From positions 2,356,001 through 2,420,000 of the forward strand of contig JANUWF010001636.1 of the NCBI GenBank assembly GCA_026120185.1: a stretch of 64,000 nt of DNA, given 5' to 3'. Each line of letters starts with the position of its first letter. The first letter of the stretch is position 1. The notes under the pieces are model-generated. The model had not been told where the DNA came from, did not search any database, and saw nothing but the letters and a program-made list of their open reading frames with translations. A program made the translations under genes and the position numbers. Positions 12,501-28,500 of this stretch are shown here, piece by piece. This stretch comes from Voacanga thouarsii (taxonomy: Eukaryota > Streptophyta > Magnoliopsida > Gentianales > Apocynaceae).

Positions 12501-14820
12501 TTGCAGGTTCTAGGGTTCTTATTCATCTTCGATGATCAGGATGATTATATGAGATTTTCAATTGGGATTTTTACATTAAATATGAAAAAAGTGTACAGTA
12601 AAATAACAATTTTAACATTCTTTAAAACAGTGAAAATCAGAGTTGTTGGATTGATTTGGTTTGACCGGTCAGAAATTGATCGAAGGACGTAATGTGCTAA
12701 AAAAAAATTGATTGAAATTTTTATATTAAAACTCTTCATTCCTCTTCTATTAATTTCTTTGTCTTCTCAAAAAATTAATCAAAATACTTAAAATTTAAAC
12801 ATTCCATTTCTTCTTGTTTTCCTCTATTCTCTCAATCCAAGCAGGCTTAGTAATAAAGACATAAAAGAAGTAAAGAAAAATATTATAATTTTTAAAAAAA
12901 TTGTACAATAAAAAATAAATTTACATAAACTTTTCTTTAAAAATATCACTCTTTGTAAACTTTAAAGTGACATTTTAAAAAAAATTTGATAGACGAATGC
13001 CATCTTTATCCTTTAGCTCCATTATTAAAATGTATTTATCCTATTTGTAATTGAATATCTTATTTTATATTAAATTTTAATATAAAATATAAAAATCAAA
13101 TTTAAATAGAAAAAATATAAAACAAAAAGTTCGAAATTTGATTTATATCTTTCTTTAATGGCTGAATGAATCATTTGCACAAAATTGAACACTGTGAAAC
13201 AACAATTTTCTTTTGACAACCCCAAAATATTTATCCATATATACACAAAGAAGTAAGTATGAATGAACCACTGAGAAAAATAAATTTTTAAATTAAAAAT
13301 TGAATATTAGTCTACTCTTTTTCATATCACCATCTCTTTCTTGGCTTTGTTGATGAACAAATAAGAATATATATTAAATTCAAAAATTATTATATCCGAT
13401 AAAAATATTTCTAACAAATTAAACTCTCGACTTATTATAATTCTCAAATAAATTTTGTTGTTCTTGTTTTGCTTCGCGAAGGAGATGGCGAGAAGAAAGG
13501 AGAGGAGGAGTGACACATTTTATTTCTATTAGGGGAAATAAATGTATTTACTCTTATCCTATTTGGTACGAAGGGAAGGAGAGGTGGAAGGAGGGGGAAG
13601 AAGACAGAGAATAATTAATTTAGTTTATTATTTTATCTCTCAATATCTATTTTATTAAAATTTTTAATGTTAAAAATAATATCAATATTATCATTATTAC
13701 TCCCACTTTATTTTCTCTCTCACAATTCCTCTAAATTGAGAGGAGAGAAAATACTGATGTGAAGGGAGAGTGATACATTTCCTGATTTATTTCCCCTCCT
13801 CTAAAACTTCACATCACACCCTCCAACTATTTTATTATTTTTCATCTTCACCTAGTAATTTTTTTTTTCATACAAAAGAAACAGTACTGGCTTATCAAGC
13901 ACTATAAATTTTCTCAATTTTAACTTACTAAACATGGAATTTTTGTTAGGCATTGTTCAATACCCATACCAAATCTCCACAGGCAAAATTATAGTAAATC
14001 TTAACAAAGTGTGAAAAAAGAAAAAAAAAACCAAAAAAGAGAGAAAGAAAGAACAATGCAAAACCACAAAATTTCTTCAAATCTCTATCAGAGAGCTTTG
14101 CAAATATGCCATCCCACTACCAAACAAAAGAAAGCATTTTCGTACTCAGATTTTTTTGGGGGTTTAGAATTGACCCTTTGAAATTATTGAGTTACACCAC
14201 AATTTCCCCCCCCCCCCCCCCCCCTGCCTTCAAACTCTGGTCCTGTATATTTCTTAATTATTATTGTTACTATTTTGTTATATATATAAATTTTATGTAA
14301 ATTAAATTTAAAACTTATTGTTGTAATAAAAGGTATTTTCAAACAATAAACCTACCCTATTATCATAAGTTTATGATAGGCTAGCCCGTATAGTCCTTTG
14401 CCTAGATTTTCCAAATTAGTATTGAGGCTACTGGATTGGAGAAGGCATAGAAAAAAAAAATAAAATATTTTTAGACAATATACTATCATATTATTGTAAA
14501 ATAGGGACATACTTAAAACATTAGAGTTGAAAGAGATAAATTATATAAATTATGTATTAGAGGATAATATTATAATTTTAAAAAATAGAGATAAAAAATA
14601 AAATATAAAGAATTTTTTTAAAAAAACTTTAATTTTGGTAAGACAATAACAAAATTTTAAAAATTTTAGAAGGCAGGTGCCATCACCATCTGTTGTAGAG
14701 TTATAGGCTGCATAGTTCATTGCTTGAACCCCCCCCCCCTTTTTTTTTTTGGTTAATATATTGAGGGAAGGAATGTATATTGGAGATTGCTAATATTAGT
14801 GTCAAAACATTAATAATATG
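12501..14820. repeat. AT-rich spacer with a possible inverted-repeat element and a poly-C tract
   Basis: Two inverted segments face each other at about 13530-13560 (ggggaaataaatgtattt) and 13768-13798 (tacatttcctgatttatttcccc), suggesting a decayed MITE of about 270 bp. A run of about 20 C residues lies at 14205-14224, and a second C-then-T run at 14730-14750. No coding signal is seen. Confidence 0.3.
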
Positions 14821-15002
14821 TTTGGATTGAAGGAGGCGAAATGAAGGAAAGGAAATGATGCAAATTTGAAGGATTTGATTAATTTTTCTGCAAGGAAATG
14901 GAAGGCGATAGAAGGATTGAATTTACTTTTAAAAAAGGTGCAATTTGATCTTTAGTCTAAAAATGAACGAAAACAATTTTTTTTTAAATTATTCTTTTAC
15001 AA

Positions 15003-15298
15003 TATGTTTGGCTATGGTAAAAAAGAGGAAAAATAGATAGGATATAAATTTGTACGTAAATGAGTGATTTACATTATTTAATTAAGAAGAAAAGATGAAA
15101 GAGAAGTAAATTAAGAGGAGGAGTTTCTCTCCATGTCAGCAAAATATCTCGTTCAAATTTGAACGAATTATGACGTAAATTATCATGTAATTCACTCTCA
15201 CTCCGAACAAATAAAATAAAAGTAAAATATAAAAGTAAATTTTCACTTCCCATTCTCTTCCTCCTCTCCTTCTTTATTTGTGAACCAAACATGGTATT
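15003..15298. mobile_element. MITE-like element, copy 1 of a two-copy family in this window
   Basis: The ends resemble an inverted repeat (left aatatgtttgg, right ccaaacatggtatt). The right half (paired AAATTTGAACGAATT palindrome, then a C/T-rich stretch ending TTTGTGAACCAAACAT) is matched at 46929-47226, which ends TTTGTGAACCAAATAT. Two dispersed copies with the same order of blocks indicate a non-autonomous transposon family; the superfamily is unclear. Confidence 0.5.
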
Positions 15299-16119
15299 AA
15301 AGTCTAAAATTTCATAATTATAAAAAACTTATCTTCATATAAAAATAAAGATATATATGAAAATTTCCACTTCTATCAATTTAATTAACTATCTAGCTAA
15401 GATTAACACATAACTGTTTACTTCTTTATCCCTTGCTCTTCTCTCCTCGTGTCTCTCATTTCCCTCAATTTAGTAGCTATGATAAATTTTAATACACCTT
15501 AATCGATTTGAGTATCCGGGAGGTACTCCATAATTAATATATTAAAAATTTATCATTAAAACACCATTTTTTTAAAAATTCAAAATAGTAAATATGTAAT
15601 ATTTGCATGGAAAATAGATATCTTAACAAATTAAACTACCTTTGTTGCTTCTATTAGACCAAAAAATCAAATACTCAATTGCCATCTCAACAACCTTCCC
15701 ATATATTAGGATGAACCGAATTGCAACTATTTTTGAAAAAAAAAATTACTTTAAACTTAAAAAAAATAAGTGTAATACAAATGAGTTTTATTTATAAAAT
15801 ATTAATATTATTATTATTTTTTCTAAATAAATCATAATATTAATGTTTAAATTCATAATTTTTTATAAATTTTTAAAATTTTAGATATTTTAAAAATAAA
15901 TGTAACTACAATCTTAAAGTATTTAAAAATTCATAAAATTAGATTGAGATGAATTTTAATAAAAAATTTATTAAATATGTAGAGTTTAGTGAGATTCAAA
16001 GAGAGAATATAATATTAGTTTTTAAAAAATAAAAATAAAATAAAATTATAATTTAGAATGAGATTGAAAAATTCTAATACACTTAGAGGACTACATTTGT
16101 AATCCAAACCAAAACAATA
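15299..16119. other. AT-rich intergenic DNA
   Basis: Extremely AT-rich sequence with no open frames of note and no clear repeats. Confidence 0.4.
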
Positions 16120-16436
16120 CTCATTTCGTTCCTATTTATCTATCATAATTAAGAAAAATTTTGTATCCTTTTTATCTATCACATTAAAAAAATTTAGGTG
16201 TCATTAATGTTAATTTTACCATTATACCCTTATATAAAATAATTTTGAAAAATAAAAGTGTAATAAATTTAGAGAGAGAGTTGAACAAACAAAGCAAGAA
16301 AATACTTGTGGAAAACATTAAGTTCAAGGATACTTTTAGAATGTATAAACAAAGTTATATGAATTTAAGAAATTAATTAATTTTTTTAAACGGTGTGAAG
16401 TAGTTAGTTGTGACACATAAATAGAGACGGAAAAAA
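16120..16436. mobile_element. Stowaway-like MITE
   Basis: A 317-bp element flanked by TA on both sides. The left end reads ctcatttcgttcctatttat; the right end, read inverted, gives ttttttccgtctctatttat. These are diverged Stowaway (Tc1/mariner) terminal repeats of the CTCCCTCCGT type. There is no coding capacity. It lies about 600 bases upstream of the LON gene. Confidence 0.5.
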
Positions 16437-16666
16437 TAATATTAATTTAAATAATTTTTATTTTTAAAGAAGTGTCACATATTCATAAAATATTATATTT
16501 TTTATTTTTCAATAATAATTATATTTTATATTTATATCATGTTTAATAATATTTTATTAAATTTTTATAAATTTATCTCAATTCAATCATTATTTAAGTA
16601 CAGTTCAATACTTGGATAAATAAATTTGAACTTGTGGCCCGCATCTTACTGCTCCTATAGAGGTTG

Positions 16667-16706
16667 CACGTGCCTCACAAGTTTAGATAAAACACAATTC
16701 CACGTG
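16667..16706. promoter_or_regulatory. pair of CACGTG G-boxes upstream of the LON gene
   Basis: Two perfect palindromic CACGTG motifs at 16667-16672 and 16701-16706, about 340 bases before the LON-domain start codon. G-boxes bind bZIP and bHLH factors and are common in light- and ABA-responsive promoters. Whether they act here is inference from spacing alone. Confidence 0.4.
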
Positions 16707-17041
16707 TAATATTTGATACCACATTCACCAAAAACCCCAACACACAGAAAATCCCAACTCCCTCCTCCCTCCTCTCTTTCTATTATCCTTTCATATCTTT
16801 TCTAAATCAACCCTCCAAGATGGGATTACACAGCAACGCTCGCTATCGCTCTTACTAGTCACTCCTGAGGAAGACTCTCAGTAGTTCCAATCCACAAATG
16901 CCATTTCAAATGCCAATCAAGATTTTTTCTTCTGCTAATTATTCTTCTCCATCCTGTTCCCTCTCTTCAATGGCACCTTTCTTATTCTAAAACTTCATTC
17001 TCAGTCCAACAACAAGTTCTTTTGGCCAATAAATTCCTCTA

Positions 17042-17899
17042 ATGGCGATGCCTCAAATCTTGCCCGCCACTTCTTCATCAGTAATTCCTCAAAAATCCCG
17101 CTTAAACTGTCCTAGTAATCTTCTAAACCCTCTCTTTAAACCCTTTTGTTTTTCCCAACCACCGCTCTACCGCCGTCAGTGGCGGAGAAAACAGATTTCT
17201 TTCCGGTGTTCTGCCTCTTCATTTTCAGAGAAACATCATACGAACCCGCCAAAGTCGGAGGATGTTGTGGAACTGCCACTATTCCCTCTTCCGCTTGTTC
17301 TCTTCCCTGGCGCAATCCTTCCTCTACAGATCTTTGAGTTCAGGTACCGTATGATGATGCACACTCTCCTTCAAACTGACTTGCGATTTGGTGTAATTTA
17401 CACCGATGCTGCCACTGGCACTGCGGAGGTGGGCTGCGTTGGAGAAGTTGTCAAACACGAGCGCCTTGTAGATGACCGTTTCTTTTTAATCTGTAAAGGA
17501 CAAGAACGGTTCCGGGTCAACAAACTAGTTCGTACTAGACCGTATTTAGTGGCTGAGGTGACATGGCTAGAGGACCGGCCGTCGGCAAATGGGGAGGACG
17601 ATTTGGATGCACTAGCGAATGAAGTAGAGACGTATATGAAGGATGTTATACGCATATCAAATAGGCTCAACGGGAAGCCTGAAAAGGAGGTGCAAGATTT
17701 GAGGAGGAATTTGTTTCCGACACCGTTTTCGTTCTTTGTTGGCAGTACATTTGAAGGGGCGCCGAGGGAGCAGCAAGCATTGCTGGAGTTGGAGGATACT
17801 GTAATGAGACTGAAAAGGGAGAAGGAGACTTTGAGGAATACTTTGAATTATTTGACTGCGGCATCTGCAGTAAAAGACGTTTTTCCATCATCGTCATGA
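17042..17899 (+). CDS. LON N-terminal (substrate-binding) domain protein, plastid type, 285 aa
   Basis: Single-exon gene homologous to Arabidopsis At1g19740/At1g75460. The first 65 or so residues are Ser/Pro/Arg-rich and low in acidic residues, as in a chloroplast transit peptide. From about residue 76 (VELPLFPLPLVLFPGAILPL) to about 273 the sequence matches the LON substrate-binding fold (PUA-like beta domain, then a helical bundle with FPTPFSFFVGS). There is no AAA+ ATPase and no Ser-Lys protease domain, so it is a stand-alone LON-domain protein that probably acts as a substrate adaptor or chaperone-like factor; its activity is not established. The start is the first ATG and a second ATG lies two codons on. 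The frame is intact and the length is usual for the family. Confidence 0.93.
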   Translation: MAMPQILPATSSSVIPQKSRLNCPSNLLNPLFKPFCFSQPPLYRRQWRRKQISFRCSASSFSEKHHTNPPKSEDVVELPLFPLPLVLFPGAILPLQIFEFRYRMMMHTLLQTDLRFGVIYTDAATGTAEVGCVGEVVKHERLVDDRFFLICKGQERFRVNKLVRTRPYLVAEVTWLEDRPSANGEDDLDALANEVETYMKDVIRISNRLNGKPEKEVQDLRRNLFPTPFSFFVGSTFEGAPREQQALLELEDTVMRLKREKETLRNTLNYLTAASAVKDVFPSSS

Positions 17900-20530
17900 T
17901 ATGGGCAATTGAGGTTTTTGTGTAACTTATTTATACGTGTTCGAGATAATACTTATGAATTTGTAAATGTTGATAGATTACAATTAATTGCACTCTATTT
18001 CTATACTCTGTGTTTTTGGTTCAATGTCTTGTAGCTGATGCTAACTACTTTACAACCTTAATTTAAGATAATATGATTAATTTCAGAGATAATCGTTAAT
18101 CATATGTTAAAGTTAGGATTTTTATGACAGATTTTCAGCTACAAGTTTAATAATGCTGAGATAAAAGATATGTTTACAGTTATAATTCGGCATAATGTGA
18201 TTAATTACCGACATAATGGTTATTACATAGTAAAGTTGTGATTTTTATGATTGATTTTCAGCTACAAGGCTAATGATGTTGGGATGAAAGATTTCTCAAG
18301 TTCAATCTTATGAATTGCTGGTGGAAACAAATGCCAATAGTCTTTTGAAAGTGTGCATTAAGAAGTTTGGGAATATGGCAAGATAATGCAGAAAGGGAAA
18401 CTGGAATAGGTTGGAGCTAATGGGATTAAAAGTTTGGCATGCACCGAGTCGACCAAGGTTTGGACTAATTCATAATAATAATCTTAACTGACAACTGAAA
18501 AACGTACATGGCTTATTGGTAGACTATTTGTACAGAATCAGATGAAAAATGGATAAGAAAATTATACCGGTTTGTTTGGTGAGATATCATTGCCCATTAG
18601 CTATTCAAGTACAATGATAAACTACAAGAGTTAATGATGGTTACTTAAATTAATCTGAAGCACCTCTGCATTGCAATGCACTAAGTTAGATTTTATTGCT
18701 TTTTTTTTTTGTGGCTAGAAATAAGTAGATACAGTGCTTGTCGACTTTGATGAAGGAAATGGTGGTTCTGGAGGTGGAGAGCCATTTTTCCCTTGGTGTT
18801 GGGGTGGGGGGGGATACTTTGAGTGTTATTGCCATAACTTTTGTGACTCTGCTGTGCTCATATTGTGCCGAACCATTCTTCATACCATCGAACATGTTCT
18901 AAACCATGCCAATGGGATGGCTATTACTGTGGTTGCAATGAGATGGTGTTAATATGATTTTTCTCTTGAACATGACAGGAAGAAATTTTTACATATAGTG
19001 TGGAGCAGAAATAATGAGATTGTGAAAATAATTGGCAGTGATACATAGACAATTTTAGCCAACCTCAGTGAATCTTGTTTGAACTAGTAATTCACAGAAC
19101 TTCTTTGGTGTATGTTTTCCTTGTACGCAGAATAGCGGACATCCATAGATTTTTCACCCTTGAGAGTGACAAGCTGAATTTGTGTTACTCTCAAGATGTT
19201 TTGAAAGGATAAGCCTGCTTGCTAAGTGAAGCCCAAATTTATAATATTTCGTTTATTTCATCATGAAATGTTCCTCCAGATTGCAGTTAGGAAAAATCAA
19301 CGTATGCAATAGTTTTGGCAGCTGGCAACTCTGAAAACTTTTGCCTTGTGAAGACCTCTCTGTGATGCCACTTGAGTTTCTTCTATGGAAAGCAATTGGA
19401 TCAACAATCCTGAATCCATCAAATGAGGCTATCATTCTCCGGTTCCTTTGCCTTATTCCTGCAGTGTTGGGGCCTTTAAATCTGTGTCCTTTTTTCTTTT
19501 GAATATTGGAATGTAATATAGCTTTGTATGGGTGTTGGGTGTTCTCTATCACGTAACTGATGGTTTCCATCAACCAGGAAAGGGCTTCTTGAGCTTACAG
19601 TGAGGAAGGCTGGAGTAGATGAAATTCTTATCATGCTGCCGGTGTTTCATCATTTTCTTTAAGGAAGAAAGAGCCCGGAAGCAGCTTAAAAACTCCTTTT
19701 TATCTTTTCATTAACCCAGAACATATCAGATTGGAGCCAAACAGAAACGCTTTTACAGATTCCTTGTTACAGAGATGTTACATATGTAACGAAGGTCATT
19801 TGGTAGCGAATTTCATGAAACCCGAGGAACTGCCAAGGTTGTGCCTGACAAACAGTAATGGCCATAGCCCCCTAAGAGGCTGCCGGCATCCATCTTTTAC
19901 GTGCTTTGCTTTTGAAGCTACTATAATTCAGCTGGCCATGTTTTACAAGCATAGCTAGCACTAATTCTCCGAACGTATCACCTCTGAAAGTTTATTCTGC
20001 GGCAACGTTTAGATTTCGGGCTTGCGGGTTTGACGTCAGCAAGACCATGTCTACAGCAAGTTATACTCCATTCTCAGATTCCATACCAGAATTTATCCAT
20101 TTTTAATTCAAGTTATCGATTTATTCCAATCGCTTTCAATACTAGTTTCTCACATTTTCCAACTGTGAAAACTTGCACCCAATTCTTCTTTCATTTAATT
20201 TTTTTGTACTTCGTTCTGGAAAAAATAAAAAAATAAAAAAAAGGGCACCTCAGCATCAGCTGTTTGAGAAATTATCCATTTCGAGGGGAATGTAACATAA
20301 ACAGGTAATTCAGGTTTGAGTTGAGTACACACTCATAAAGTGAAAAGTACTAAGCTGAAACTAAAGCATCTAGTGCCACTGGAATTCGACATGATAATAC
20401 AAGTATTATAATGAGTCAACACCATACATGAACTTACACAATATCATGCTACCTTGTGAACCTTCTGACGTGGAACGTACATAATTTTTATGTAAAAGAT
20501 CCTACATATTACAGATAAAAAGTGTAACTC
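17900..20530. other. intergenic region between LON and XBCP3-like genes
   Basis: Holds the LON 3' UTR and a convergent spacer. Two related blocks around 18060-18140 and 18180-18260 share GATTTTCAGCTACAAG and similar flanks, a diverged local duplication of about 125 bases. Open frames such as 19573-19253 (minus, 106 codons) and 19731-19958 (plus) are unrecognised and lack supporting splice structure. The interval 18500-20000 is less AT-rich than typical spacer and could be transcribed without coding. Confidence 0.35.
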
Positions 20531-24194
<3,664 letters not shown>

Positions 24195-25577
24195 TTGAAG
24201 AGACGAGTGCCTTCCTTGATTTTTGGAAATCGTCCTATGATTCTGTCGAGCCAAGAAAGTTGAGAAAAATGGGTTTTGTCCAGTGCAAATAAATAGAACT
24301 CTGCTCTGGGATTGTGGGGCGACCCACTCACAAGCGTCCAGCACATGTACTGAGAATTCTTGACAGTGTCCACTGTCCAATCCCCGTTGTCAGTTTGTCA
24401 AAGCCAAATGCGAACCAATTTCTATACGTGGTTGCTCATTCACCGTATTTGGTTAAATTTTACTTTATCATTTCTTCTGCCAGTCTTGTCAGGGTAATAT
24501 ACATATACATATTTATACATATATTATCCAAGCGCGTCACAAATTATTTATTTTGTTAATATATACTTTTAATCTTATTATTATTCTATGTGAAAATTCT
24601 TTAAGCAACACTCACGAGCTTAAGTCTCGTTTGCATTGATGACAAATATAAACTTTAAAAGAATAGGATTTTTATTAAAAAATAACTTAATAATTTGTTA
24701 TGATATTCTACAAAAGTATATTTAGAAGGCGATCAATAAATTTATTCTAAAAAATATCATTTGAATAATGAATTTTTTTAATGTTTTTAAATATTTAGTA
24801 TAAAAGTAAAATGTTTCAAATATTTATTTTTATAATAATTATTTAAATTCTTTAGTGAGATATATAGTGAATTTTAAATTATTAATAAATTGATAATAAT
24901 TATTATTTTTATTAGTACAATTTTAATAATTATGTTTGTTGTAAAAAATATTTTTCACAGTAAACTCTTTTAAGAAAACATATATAGACAAATAAGAGTA
25001 TTATCTTTTTTAAATGTAATTATTAGAGAATATTACAATCACATAATATATTTTTAATAAGTTAGAAGTATAATAATTTCATTGGATTAATATTAAAATT
25101 TTGTAATATATTTACAATTGACTAAGAAAATTCAAAGATCAATATAAACACTGTATTCTTAAAATTGTCAAAAACCTCACTTGGTATAATTCAATAAAAA
25201 AATGTTGGAAAAATGAAAATTTTGTTGGGTAGTTTGGGGAAAGGCCATGTGCCAATTTGGCTAAATCGAAGCACAATTTAGAGCATGTGCTTAAGCCAAA
25301 GGTGAAGGCCGAAGTGGGCACAAAACACGAACAGTTTTCTTTCGTCTCCCACGAGAGATCGATCTTTCCACTCCAGCGTCCTCAGTAGCAAAGAGAGAAA
25401 AGTATCTTCAAGCGGGCTGCCCTGTGTCAATCTACGAACACTCTTTTGCGTGCAAACCAAAGCAATGATACACGTATCTGAAAGAGGGCATATCATTTGA
25501 ACCCGGAAAACAAAATCTCTCCTTTTTCTTTCAAACAGTAACGTAATTCTGGAGATAACACATTGTCGGCAAGAATT
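24195..25577. promoter_or_regulatory. shared upstream region of the divergent XBCP3-like and CTLH genes
   Basis: About 1.4 kb separates the two start codons, so both promoters lie here. The middle (24540-25130) is very AT-rich. The last 300 bases before the CTLH start are more balanced and probably hold its 5' UTR. I see no unambiguous TATA box and no mobile element. Confidence 0.5.
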
Positions 25578-28500
25578 ATGGATATTGATCCGAGGCAATA
25601 TGAGAATATTGTAAGTTTTATCTTACTTTTTTCTGGGTTTTTCTTAGTTCATAGATTGAGAGTTGAATTGGGTTCGTTTCGGTTTTACTTGATTTTCGTT
25701 CTTCATTCATATCCGAAGGTTGTTGGTTAATTGTCGATGGCTTTCTGGAAGTTACTCAAGAAACTGAGGGTTTGTTGCTTTTGATTTAACTTTGGGTAAA
25801 TATTTCTGACAGTGTGTCCCAGTCCGTTTGAGCAACTGTGACACTACTCATTTTTATCTAGCTATTTATTGGTTATGGAAGGTGACTTTCGGGGTTATTG
25901 ATTTGCGGGTCTATATGCAATACCTCATGGCTCCGCTGCTCATTAGGAAAATGATTTTTTTTTTCCCCTCTTTTGTTCCCCTCTTTTTTGCAAGTCGAGC
26001 AGAGTCGTTCCCCTTAGAGTATGAGAAAGACTTCCTCTCTTCTTGAAGGAAATAAGTGGTGCTTGATGAAGTTAACTACATGAAGATCAGTCGTTCCCCT
26101 TTATTTATCACTGGTGCGGTTGGCTTAGGTACATGACAAATATTGTTTGGACGTAGTTGGGATTTTGTGTTTGTGAGGTGGTGAAAAGTTTCGTATTCTC
26201 TGCACTTCCTTAACACGTGGTTTGGAAGATTGTCCACTGATCAATACCGGTAATCATGGCTGAGATATCATTCTACATGCTGCTTCTGGCTTTTTAAGAC
26301 CTGCAATTTGAAACATATGGCCATTTTTGTTTCTCAATTTGTTCAAAGATTCTCAGATTCACACATCAGTGTATATCCCCTTTGTTAACAAACTAGAAGA
26401 ATATGAAAAGATCATAGTCTTTCTAGAATTTTGTTTAGTTTTACACTGCTTACCATCAAGGGTGTTTTATGAAGTACCTTTCTCTTGAGTGCTTAGCAGA
26501 ATTGCCCACTTAAATTCATTTATTTGATAATTAGAACTTAGAATAAAAAAGTATACTTTGTAAATTTTTTTCCACTCTGCTAATATAAATGGCCATTAGA
26601 TGATCTTGTTTCTTTGGCTGCAACCTATTACCTTTATGCTCTATGTATTTCATATCAAATGTCCAACTTTGGCTTGCCAGAAATATTGTGCTCTGAGTCA
26701 GTAATTCGCATCTATTGTTAAGGAATTATTGTGGGCTCAGTTGTAGTGAGAGTTTCTCATACTTCTCATTGTAAGCAAGAGTAATGATGGAAATTTAGAT
26801 TGGAAAGTGGATTTTTTTAAAGGAAGCGGACATTGTTGTGGGACCTTCCAAAAAGGAAAATTAGGACATTCATTTTCGGACGGATTACATATCATATAAA
26901 GATGGGGGTAATTTTTTGAGGTCTTAATAGTAAATTGATTCTATTGGACGAATGCTATGAGGTTGTGTTTTCTTGTGTACTTCTCTTATAATGCTGGATG
27001 TCTGTTGTAGGTGTCTTAAATATGTCAGAAAAGTGTGTAACAAGTGTCCGAATGTTGGGCTTTTCTGTTATATTCAATACTGATTCATAGTTGCCACGTC
27101 ATTGTGGAGATATCCCTGCTTCTTAATCTTATACTTCAGTGGAATATTTTGGATAATTTTCCTGTTTATATAGAACAGATATCTGGTTGCAAGAAACTTG
27201 CTCTATTTAAGCTGTCATGAGATTGTGCTCTGATTTTCATTTTCTTAGAATACTCTGGCCAAAATCTTGATGCATGTAAAAAACAATTTTGAAAATATGC
27301 TATCAATAGAAGAGCAGAAATTTGTGAAGCATGTTGATGCCAGTTGATTATTTTCTCCTCTTGCAAAGATTGTATCCTAATCTTCAGTGAGTTAAATTTC
27401 CTATCATGTTTTTGTAGGTTGGAAAAGTCACTTTATTTTTCTCTTAAAATAATAAATAATTCTGCAATATGAGGAAGCAACACTGTGCTTGATCTAGGAG
27501 TAGACAAAGATCTGATTGCAATATCATTTTAACTAGTTATTGTTCAGTACGGAATTTTTTGGGAGAACACCTATTACTGCCATTTTTTTGGGCATTGCCC
27601 TGCTACATTACCTTGATATCACATGTTGGTTGAAGAAAAGAAACTGCTTCATTGGCCTCAGACCTTTTGATCTATTCTAGGGACTTACTGATTTGTACAT
27701 CTGTTCTTCTATAATGGTTAAAAATTTAGAATTCCTCATTCAGTGTGTTTTTTTAAGAATATTTATAATAATGCCTTCCTTTTTATGCTTCTTGGACAGG
27801 CTGTCAATGACAGTGATGTTCACAACATTGTCCTATCATATCTTGTGCATAATTGCTTCAAAGACACTGTAGAATCATTTATTGCTTCTACTGGAATGAA
27901 GCAATCTTCGGATTGTCTTGAGGATATGGAGAAAAGAAAACGTAAGCATTGACTTCTCCTCTTAGTTTTTTTATATGCATAGTAAGATATGTGATGTGCA
28001 ACTGTGCTTTTATATAGCTGCCGAATTTTACACTTGAGCTATATGGATCTGATCTCCTTTTGTTTGATAAGGACTCGAAATAATTTTCTCATTTACTATC
28101 TTCTATTTCTTATCCAAACAGGAAAATCCACTATTTGACTACTTGATATGGCAATCCAAATGCTCATCTATATGGGCAGTTTTTGTTACCTAATGGTTTG
28201 CAAAGTGGCTATCATTTTGGCTAAATATCTTTAGCCCATTAAGTAGCTATTGAGTTTGAAACCATCTGTAGTAACTAGTTCTGTTCACCATGACACAACA
28301 GCTAGATCATGTTATATAATACTCCCTTCTTCCGGATTTGAATGTCCACTTTCTAAAATTAGTTAAACTTCTAATATAAAGTTCCATTATTATCCTTTAG
28401 GGAATGTACGGATCACTAAGATTGCAAGACCTAAACTAATGTCTACATGGGTTATGTGTTTCTAATGGAGCCGAAGTCCCAATCGATCCATCCTGTTTCC

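Noticed and set aside
14205..14224. Run of about 20 C residues
   Set aside because: A homopolymer tract; may be real or an assembly artefact, and does not suggest a function.
17398..17897. Minus-strand open frames of 76 and 90 codons opposite the LON gene
   Set aside because: They lie wholly inside the LON coding exon on the other strand and have no homology; they are codon-usage shadows.
19253..19573. 106-codon minus-strand frame between LON and the protease gene
   Set aside because: No recognised motif, no partner exons and no promoter signal; reported only as part of the intergenic description.
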